Shown: piece after piece, positions 1 through 3,797 of the stretch | Layout: every line of letters starts with the position of its first letter | Numbering within the stretch: the first letter of the stretch is position 1 | DNA from: Claveliimonas intestinigallinarum | GTDB lineage: Bacteria > Bacillota > Clostridia > Lachnospirales > Lachnospiraceae | Assembly (NCBI GenBank): GCA_019115145.1 | Contig: DXED01000038.1 | Coordinates: 1-10,779, forward strand | Length of the DNA stretch: 10,779 nucleotides | Direction: 5' to 3' | Notes under the pieces: generated by a model | What the model saw: only the letters and a program-made list of their open reading frames with translations | Databases searched by the model: none | What the model was told of the DNA's origin: nothing | Made by a program: the position numbers and the translations under genes

Positions 1-770
1 CCGTGGCCACGGTCCTGTCCCAGGCGCTCTGCCTTGTCTTCATGCTTGCCTATCTTGCGAGGAAGAAATTCTTCCATCTCCGGCTGCGGCAGTTTGACAA
101 AAGCCTGCTTTTGCCCTTTATCGCAAAGGGCGTTCCCTCTGCCTTCCAGCAGAGCATTCCGGCCATCAGCACCAGCTTTCTCACTTCCCTTGTCACCGGC
201 TACGGCATTTCCGCCCTGGCCGCCTACGGGATCACAGGGAAGCTGGAGACCATCCTGTTCTACCCGGCCATGGCCTTCAACATGGCACTCACTAGCATCG
301 TCGGCCAATGCACCGGGGCAAAAAGATACGACCGGGCACGGGACTACATGAAGGCATCCCTTCTCTCCGGCACAGCCCTCCTTCTGGTGCTGTCCGCCCT
401 GGTGACTGTATTTGCAAGGCCTCTTGCCCTTCTCTTTGTGGACAGCCTGCAGGCTGCGGAAATCGTGGCCGTGTATTTCAGGATCGTGGGGGTCGGCTAC
501 CTCTTAAACACCCTCACCAACTGCTTCCTCGGAAGCCTGAACGGCATGGGCAGGCCCTCCCAGAGTCTGTTGTGTATGGTCCTCTACTATCTGGTCGTGC
601 GTATGCCGCTGGCCTGGCTCCTCTCACACCTGGGCTTTGGGCTTGAGGGCATCTGGACCGCAGTCCTTATGAGCCACGTGATTGCGGCAGCCGCCTCCGC
701 CTTTGCAGCCCTGCGGCAGCTTCACGCCCAGAAAACTGTACACATGGAGGTGGAGAAAAGGCACTGGTAG
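1..770 (+). CDS. MATE family efflux transporter, C-terminal part (5' end outside window)
   Basis: This is the C-terminal ~255 residues of a multidrug and toxic compound extrusion (MATE) transporter, an integral membrane antiporter that exports drugs or metabolites using a Na+ or H+ gradient. Evidence seen: the frame is open from the first bases, and the protein has about six hydrophobic segments separated by short loops. MATE-like stretches include FIAKGVPSAFQQSIPA, a YGITGKLETILFYPAMAFNMALTSIVGQ segment (given here only as the region around residues 75-103), and the GSLNGMGRPSQS loop typical of the second half of the family. Full-length MATE proteins have about 450 residues and 12 helices, so roughly the first half is missing off the left edge; the GTG at position 3 is only an internal valine. 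The protein ends with a short charged tail (HMEVEKRHW). No clear terminator follows the stop. The substrate cannot be inferred. Confidence 0.9.
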   Translation, partial: VATVLSQALCLVFMLAYLARKKFFHLRLRQFDKSLLLPFIAKGVPSAFQQSIPAISTSFLTSLVTGYGISALAAYGITGKLETILFYPAMAFNMALTSIVGQCTGAKRYDRARDYMKASLLSGTALLLVLSALVTVFARPLALLFVDSLQAAEIVAVYFRIVGVGYLLNTLTNCFLGSLNGMGRPSQSLLCMVLYYLVVRMPLAWLLSHLGFGLEGIWTAVLMSHVIAAAASAFAALRQLHAQKTVHMEVEKRHW

Positions 771-807
771 CCCCCCTGCTAAAAACGGTTGAAATCTTCT
801 TGCGTCA

Positions 808-836
808 TTGCAGATTTTTATCAGATATGTTATAGT
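808..836 (+). promoter_or_regulatory. Sigma-A promoter of antisense RNA 1
   Basis: A -35 box TTGCAG (808-813) and a -10 box TATAGT (831-836) are separated by exactly 17 bases. Transcription should start near 842. The segment around the -10 (GATATGTTATAGTAAACAT) is nearly repeated at the second unit (GATATGCTATATTGTAAACAT), so the two promoters appear related by duplication or common family. Confidence 0.75.
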
Positions 837-842
837 AAACAT

Positions 843-871
843 GTAAAAAGGAACAACCGCCAAAGTGGTTG
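843..871 (-). terminator. Terminator of toxin mRNA 1 (also the 5' hairpin of antisense RNA 1)
   Basis: Read on the minus strand, CAACCAC-TTTG-GCGGTTG is a 7-bp stem with one G-U pair, followed by TTCCTTTTT. It is placed to end the transcript of the 30-residue toxin. The same bases form the 5' stem of the plus-strand RNA. Confidence 0.6.
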
Positions 872-894
872 ACCTTATAACAGAGCTTTAGATT

Positions 895-933
895 ACCACC
901 CTGCAACCGGTCAAAGTTTTAAGGGTGGTTTTC
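895..933 (+). terminator. Terminator of antisense RNA 1
   Basis: An 8-bp stem ACCACCCT (895-902) with AGGGTGGT (922-929) and a 19-base loop is followed by TTTTCT. The minus-strand side has no T run, so it ends plus-strand transcription only. Confidence 0.7.
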
Positions 934-947
934 TACTGGCTAAAACA

Positions 948-1040
948 CTACTTGACAAACATAAATACGAATGTCAGCAATGCCAGAATGAACATTCCAA
1001 AAGCCATCAGATCTTTAAAGTCAAACGGTTTTTTGTCCAT
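948..1040 (-). CDS. Small hydrophobic type I toxin (putative holin-like toxin)
   Basis: This is a 30-residue peptide: a charged N-terminus (MDKKPFDFKD) followed by one membrane span (LMAFGMFILALLTFVFMFV) and a final lysine. Size, layout and the LMAFGMFILALL pattern match the short 'putative holin-like toxin' peptides common in Firmicutes, which insert into the cell's own membrane when their antisense RNA is lost. The start chosen is the ATG at 1040, with GGGGGTG about seven bases upstream; another in-frame ATG two codons earlier (1046) lies directly against that site and is too close. A promoter at 1106-1134 gives a leader of about 59 bases. The gene is too short for usual gene finders. The plus-strand RNA at 842-935 faces its 3' end and is the likely antitoxin. 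Toxicity is an inference from family resemblance. Confidence 0.75.
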   Translation of the reverse strand: MDKKPFDFKDLMAFGMFILALLTFVFMFVK

Positions 1041-1105
1041 CAGCATCACCCCCATTCTATGTAGAATAGAGGTCAGCCACCCTGTAACACAGTTGTTCCT
1101 TCTAT

Positions 1106-1134
1106 AAGATAACATAATTCTATCTTCTTATCAA
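1106..1134 (-). promoter_or_regulatory. Promoter of toxin 1
   Basis: On the minus strand a -35 box TTGATA (1134-1129) and a -10 box TATCTT (1111-1106) are separated by 17 bases. The expected start is near 1099, just where the AGGAACAAC sequence shared with the antisense RNA begins. Confidence 0.6.
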
Positions 1135-1178
1135 TATACTTTCCAAAATTATGTTTGTGGAACTACTACTTATTTTTC

Positions 1179-1207
1179 TTGAATATTCGGTACGGATATG
1201 CTATATT
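1179..1207 (+). promoter_or_regulatory. Sigma-A promoter of antisense RNA 2
   Basis: A -35 box TTGAAT (1179-1184) and a -10 box TATATT (1202-1207) are 17 bases apart. The flanks GGATATG before and GTAAACATAAAAAAG after match the promoter of antisense RNA 1. Confidence 0.75.
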
Positions 1208-1212
1208 GTAAA

Positions 1213-1311
1213 CATAAAAAAGAAATTGAAAGCGGCTTCCCCTCAACAATGAAGCTATACCGCTAAAAGCGGCAAGCCGTCACTATTGCAGTAGTGGCGG
1301 CTATTTCTTTC
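1213..1311 (+). ncRNA. Putative type I antitoxin RNA 2
   Basis: This is a second short plus-strand RNA inferred from the promoter at 1179-1207 and the strong hairpin at 1275-1302. It holds an internal hairpin CCGC-TAAAA-GCGG (1260-1272) and can also pair AGCGG (1231-1235) with CCGCT (1260-1264). Its design (promoter, 5' hairpin, 3' GC-rich terminator, about 100 bases) copies antisense RNA 1, but the sequences are not close outside the promoter. It is antisense to the decayed hydrophobic reading frame at 1301-1405, and so to whatever runs out of the moaC-moeA operon. Function is inferred from layout. Confidence 0.6.
1275..1311 (+). terminator. Terminator of antisense RNA 2
   Basis: An 11-bp stem AGCCGTCACTA (1275-1285) with TAGTGGCGGCT (1292-1302), one G-U pair and the loop TTGCAG, is followed by ATTTCTTT. 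On the minus strand the same hairpin may slow transcription leaving the moeA-like gene, but no T run follows there. Confidence 0.75.
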
Positions 1312-1405
1312 CCCTGAAAATCTCATAACAGAGACCAACAAGAGCAACAATGAAAATCAACAACTGGATCAGAGGGTAAGCCAGGCAACCGTTTCTTTTC
1401 CATTT
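1301..1405 (-). pseudogene. Remnant of a second small hydrophobic toxin, without promoter or normal start
   Basis: Directly after the stop of the moeA-like gene, and in the same frame, 34 codons stay open. They encode KWKRNGCLAYP, a membrane-spanning stretch (LIQLLIFIVALVGLC), and a basic end (YEIFRGKK) before TAG. The frame has no ATG, GTG or TTG ahead of the membrane span. An ATG at 1402 (MEKKR...) is one base out of frame with the hydrophobic part and runs into TGA after 26 codons. No AT-rich promoter exists upstream, because that space is the 3' end of the moeA-like gene. The peptide shape and the facing antisense RNA suggest a type I toxin that lost its 5' end or gained a frameshift. Other readings are a CTG-started peptide or chance. 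Confidence 0.45.
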
Positions 1406-2464
1406 CTATTTCCCAAACCCACAGTTCGGAAATGTGCACACCGGGCAGGACAGGCACAGTCCGCCCTCTCCCATCCCTGTGAAATCCTCCAGGCTCAGCC
1501 GCTCTCCGGCCGCGATCCTTGGAAGCACCAGGTCAAAGATGGTCCGCTTCGCGTACATGACACAGCCGGGCAGTCCCAGCACCGGAATGTCAGGAATATC
1601 CTTGCCTTCCGCCCGCTTTTTATATCCAAGCATGAACATGGCGCCGGGCAGGACAGGCGCACCGTAGGTGATGACTTCATCTGAGGCATTTCGGATGGCG
1701 AGGGGTGTCCTGTCGTCCGGGTCCACGCTCATGCCCCCTGTGCACACCACCAGGTCCATGCCTTTTCTGATCCACTCCCTGATGGCATCCTCCACCATGG
1801 AGGCGTCGTCGCTGCAGAGGATATTTCCCGGCACCTCCATGCCGTACTCCAGAAGCTTCTCCTTCACCACAGGAGTGAACTGGTCCTTGATCCGGCCGTG
1901 ATAGACCTCGCTTCCCGTGGTCACAATGCCAGCCTTCATCTTTCGGAAGGGAAGGAGGGAAAAAATGCTCTCCTGGCCGCAGATTTCCTTTACCCTCTCC
2001 ATCTTCTCCTCCTCAATGACAAGGGGCACCACCCGCATGCCGGCAATCTTGTCCCCCTTTTTCACCGGAAAATTTCCGTGGCGGGAGGCGATGACGAGCT
2101 GGCCCAGGCCGTTGACCTGGTCAAGCTTTTCCCTGTCTACCTTCAAAAGCCCGTCCGTGTCCGCTGTCAGCTCAATCTTTCCCTCCTTCACGTCTGAGGG
2201 GCTCATATGCTCTCCCTGACAGACCTGGCGCAGGATTTCAGCCCCCTCATTTTCGTGGAGCATCCCCTCCTGCTTCTCCCACACATAGAGGTTCTCCTTG
2301 CCCACAGAGAGAAGGACCGGAATATCCTCCTCCCGGACAACATGTCCTTTCCGAAACACCGGGCCTTTCACCTGCCCCGGTATGATCTGTGTGATATCGT
2401 GGCAGAGCACGGTTCCCACTGCGTCCTCTGTCCGTATCAGCTTCATTCCCTTTTCTAATCCCAT
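1406..2464 (-). CDS. MoeA-like molybdopterin-binding protein
   Basis: This 352-residue protein is of the MoeA/MogA type, involved in the last steps of molybdenum cofactor assembly, where molybdenum is inserted into molybdopterin. Residues 8-62 (KLIRTEDAVGTVLCHDITQ..., FRKGHVVREEDIPVLLSVGK) match the N-terminal part of clostridial MoeA-like proteins. Residues about 177-315 form the molybdopterin-binding domain, with TTGSEVYHG, the CTGGMSVDPDDRTP motif at 241-254 and GLPGCVMYAKRTIFD. It is shorter than E. coli MoeA (about 410) and lacks the usual C-terminal domain. Instead it ends in a cysteine cluster, C337-x2-C340-x2-C343-x4-C348, which could bind a metal. The start at 2464 overlaps the moaC stop by 10 bases and has GGAAAGGG nine bases upstream; a second ATG at 2446 (MKLIRTED) is a fair alternative. 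It is cotranscribed with moaC. Confidence 0.88.
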   Translation of the reverse strand: MGLEKGMKLIRTEDAVGTVLCHDITQIIPGQVKGPVFRKGHVVREEDIPVLLSVGKENLYVWEKQEGMLHENEGAEILRQVCQGEHMSPSDVKEGKIELTADTDGLLKVDREKLDQVNGLGQLVIASRHGNFPVKKGDKIAGMRVVPLVIEEEKMERVKEICGQESIFSLLPFRKMKAGIVTTGSEVYHGRIKDQFTPVVKEKLLEYGMEVPGNILCSDDASMVEDAIREWIRKGMDLVVCTGGMSVDPDDRTPLAIRNASDEVITYGAPVLPGAMFMLGYKKRAEGKDIPDIPVLGLPGCVMYAKRTIFDLVLPRIAAGERLSLEDFTGMGEGGLCLSCPVCTFPNCGFGK

Positions 2465-3003
2465 GTCTTCAGTCCCTTTCCTGTCTGCTCTCTGTATTCT
2501 GTCTGCCCTGCACGCTGCGGGGCTTTGGCCTTTTCGTTGCGTATCTCTCCGCTCTTGCCCCCTGTCTTGTGAACCAGGTAAACCTCCGTGATCTCCATAC
2601 TCTTATCCAGAGCCTTGCACATGTCATAGATGGTGAGAAGGGCTGTGGTCACGCCGGTAAGGGCCTCCATCTCCACCCCCGTCTTCCCGGTCACCTTCAC
2701 CGTGCAGGTGCAGTGGACCGCACAGGCCTCCTCGTCCATGTCAAACCGGATGCGACACCCGGTAATGGGAAGGATGTGGCACATGGGAATCAGCTCAAAG
2801 GTCCGCTTGACCCCCATGATCCCGGCTGTCTGGGCCACTGCCAGCACGTCCCCCTTGCCGACCGTGCCCGCCTTTATGGCGTCAAACACCTGCCGGTTCA
2901 CCAGGATCGTCCCCGTGGCCTCGGCCTCCCTTTCCGTATCCTTCTTCTCTGTCACATCCACCATGACAGCCCGTCCGCTCTCCTCGAAATGACTTAGCTC
3001 CAT
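2455..3003 (-). CDS. moaC: Cyclic pyranopterin monophosphate synthase MoaC
   Basis: MoaC converts the MoaA product, 3',8-cyclo-7,8-dihydro-GTP, to cyclic pyranopterin monophosphate, an early step of molybdopterin synthesis in the cytosol. Residues that match the E. coli active site are present: K50 (GKGDVLAVAQ), H76 in PMCHILPI, E111 and E113 in GVEMEALTGV, D127 and K130 in YDMCKALDK. The core ends at KTGGKSG (residue 152), the normal end of the family (about 160 residues). A further ~30 polar residues (EIRNEKAKAPQRAG...) follow and are not needed by known homologues. The start ATG at 3003 has AGGAGG about seven bases upstream. The gene leads an operon with the MoeA-like gene; moaA, moaE and molybdate-transport genes are not in this window. 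Confidence 0.95.
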   Translation of the reverse strand: MELSHFEESGRAVMVDVTEKKDTEREAEATGTILVNRQVFDAIKAGTVGKGDVLAVAQTAGIMGVKRTFELIPMCHILPITGCRIRFDMDEEACAVHCTCTVKVTGKTGVEMEALTGVTTALLTIYDMCKALDKSMEITEVYLVHKTGGKSGEIRNEKAKAPQRAGQTEYREQTGKGLKTWD

Positions 3004-3034
3004 CCCATGTCCTCCTTCCTGGTCACAGGCCCCT

Positions 3035-3061
3035 CAAACCGCCCGCATACTGCAGGCTTTG
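3035..3061 (-). other. Hairpin in the moaC leader
   Basis: In the ~69-base leader of the moaC mRNA, CAAAGCCTGC (3061-3052) pairs with GCGGGC plus TTTG (3046-3035), with a 2-base bulge and the loop AGTAT. That makes a 10-bp stem. It ends about 20 bases before the ribosome binding site, has no T run, and is far too small for a molybdenum-cofactor riboswitch. Role unknown. Confidence 0.5.
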
Positions 3062-3078
3062 GAAACCTTGATATCCCC

Positions 3079-3107
3079 ATTATATAGGCAGAGGAGAAAA
3101 ATAACAA
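3079..3107 (-). promoter_or_regulatory. Promoter of the moaC-moeA operon
   Basis: On the minus strand TTGTTA (3107-3102) and TATAAT (3084-3079) are 17 bases apart, a near-consensus sigma-A promoter. Transcription should start near 3072. Confidence 0.8.
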
Positions 3108-3114
3108 GTTTCCA

Positions 3115-3143
3115 TGTATGTGCCTACCTCTTTGTGCTATACT
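3115..3143 (+). promoter_or_regulatory. Promoter of the 109-residue hypothetical gene
   Basis: An extended -10 element TGC-TATACT (3135-3143) has a weak -35 (TGTATG, 3115-3120) 17 bases upstream. It points away from the moaC promoter, and the two -35 boxes lie within about 15 bases of each other, so one regulator could act on both. Confidence 0.5.
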
Positions 3144-3204
3144 GAATACAGAAATACAGCCCGTCCTGCGCCGCAGGACTCTCAAAAAGAGGAGGAATAA
3201 AACC

Positions 3205-3534
3205 ATGCTTGAGACACTTCTTACCCTGCCCGGATTTATCTACCAGGCAGACGGAAAATACTATTTCCTTGGAAAATGGATCTGCAGCGAGTGCACCGAT
3301 GTGGACGCCACCGACTGCGTGACCATGTACCAGATGTCCCGGGACGCAAAGGAGGAAAAGGAGACATCCTTCTACTTCCAGAAAATCCGCGCCTACAGTG
3401 ATTTTGCCCTGGAGGTCCCCTATGACCCGGAGAAGATCCGCGCCAATATGCAGACTCTTCTCGCCGGCCTCTCCGACCAGGCCGCGGCGGGGCTTAAGAA
3501 GCAGATCTGCCAGGTGCAGGAGGACATGCAGTAG
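3205..3534 (+). CDS. Hypothetical protein, 109 residues
   Basis: This is a small soluble protein of unknown function that I do not recognise. The start ATG at 3205 follows a clear AGAGGAGG nine bases upstream; the frame is open 29 codons further up, but that part lies across the promoter and has no ribosome binding site. The N-terminal half is aromatic-rich (GFIYQADGKYYFLGKWICSEC), with C27 and C30 as a CxxC pair and another Cys at 38 (TDCVTMYQMS). The C-terminal third (DPEKIRANMQTLLAGLSDQ to the end) looks alpha-helical and could form a small bundle. No signal peptide or membrane span. It is divergent from moaC and upstream of the pfl operon, from which it is separated by its own terminator-like sequence and a new promoter. 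Confidence 0.75.
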   Translation: MLETLLTLPGFIYQADGKYYFLGKWICSECTDVDATDCVTMYQMSRDAKEEKETSFYFQKIRAYSDFALEVPYDPEKIRANMQTLLAGLSDQAAAGLKKQICQVQEDMQ

Positions 3535-3565
3535 ACGTTCTGTATACAGCAGGCAGATTTTTTTT
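3505..3565 (+). terminator. Possible terminator after the hypothetical gene
   Basis: ATCTGCC (3505-3511) can pair with GGCAGAT (3552-3558) just before a run of eight T (3558-3565). The loop is large (about 40 bases) and the stop codon lies inside it, so the stem is weak on its own; the T run is convincing. The palindrome CTGTATACAG lies within the loop. Confidence 0.45.
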
Positions 3566-3567
3566 AC

Positions 3568-3595
3568 TTGACATTTCTTTGGGAAATGCTATATT
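3568..3595 (+). promoter_or_regulatory. Strong promoter of the pflB-pflA operon
   Basis: A perfect -35 box TTGACA (3568-3573), a 16-base spacer, and an extended -10 TGC-TATATT (3587-3595). The predicted start near 3602 falls exactly at the beginning of the riboswitch P1 stem. Confidence 0.85.
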
Positions 3596-3601
3596 AGAAA
3601 G

Positions 3602-3697
3602 TACTTATACGACTGACGGAAGTGGAATGGACCACATGAAGTATAGGGAATGAAAAGAGCCGACCGTCTGGGCATAAAACATATGCCCGGAGGGTCG
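3602..3697 (+). promoter_or_regulatory. ZTP (ZMP) riboswitch, pfl motif, upstream of pflB
   Basis: This is an RNA aptamer of the pfl/ZTP class, which binds the purine intermediate ZMP (AICAR) or ZTP, signs of 10-formyl-tetrahydrofolate shortage. Seen in order: P1 CTTATAC (3604-3610) with GTATAGG (3641-3647); the conserved joining segment ACTGACGGAA (3612-3621); P2 GTGG-AATGGA-CCAC (3622-3635); and the 3' hallmark GCCGACCGTCTGGGCA (3659-3674). The class pseudoknot is present as GACGG (3615-3619) with CCGTC (3664-3668). The usual sequence there is GGCG with CGCC; both sides are changed here so that pairing is kept. The 3' half of the pseudoknot lies inside the terminator stem that follows, so ligand binding should block termination and turn pflB on. 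The family is named for its association with pfl genes, which fits. Confidence 0.9.
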
Positions 3698-3704
3698 TTT
3701 TTTT
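3661..3704 (+). terminator. Riboswitch-controlled terminator before pflB
   Basis: CGACC (3661-3665) pairs with GGTCG (3693-3697) and GGGCAT (3670-3675) with ATGCCC (3683-3688); the short internal parts GTCT and GGAG pair except for one G-G mismatch. Seven T follow (3698-3704). The left arm includes CCGTC, which the ligand-bound aptamer needs for its pseudoknot, so the two folds exclude each other. Confidence 0.9.
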
Positions 3705-3713
3705 GTGCGATAC

Positions 3714-3755
3714 GCCGGAGGGGGCCCGCCGTGCCTGCACAAGCGGGCATCCGGC
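3714..3755 (+). other. Second GC-rich hairpin in the pflB leader
   Basis: Downstream of the riboswitch terminator, GCCGGA (3714-3719) pairs with TCCGGC (3750-3755) and GCCCGC (3724-3729) with GCGGGC (3743-3748), with a 13-base loop. No T run follows, and the ribosome binding site is about 30 bases further on. It may protect the 5' end of a processed pfl mRNA, or be a remnant; role unknown. Confidence 0.55.
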
Positions 3756-3797
3756 AACGCAGCGGATTTCGGGCAGCGTATGAAGGAGGAAAATCAT

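Larger units (their letters stand above)
842..935 (+). ncRNA. Putative type I antitoxin RNA 1, antisense to the 948-1040 toxin transcript
   Basis: This is a short non-coding RNA inferred from a consensus promoter at 808-836 and a terminator hairpin at 895-933. It contains a 5' stem CAACCGC/GTGGTTG (854-860 with 865-871) and a 3' stem ACCACCCT/AGGGTGGT. It converges on the minus-strand toxin gene, and the toxin mRNA should run through this whole region before ending at 843-871, so the two RNAs would be complementary over about 90 bases. The first bases of both RNAs are also alike: AGGAACAAC then GTGGTTGACC here, AGGAACAAC then GTGGCTGACC in the toxin leader. That arrangement resembles convergent Gram-positive type I loci such as par/fst. 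The role as antitoxin is inferred from layout, not shown. Confidence 0.65.

Noticed and set aside
925..1107. Plus-strand open frame of 60 codons
   Set aside because: It starts within the terminator of antisense RNA 1 and is antisense to the 30-residue toxin; no ribosome binding site.
3004..3072. Molybdenum-cofactor riboswitch in the moaC leader
   Set aside because: The leader is only about 69 bases with one hairpin, much smaller than the known Moco RNA motif, and the conserved tetraloop-receptor parts are not seen.
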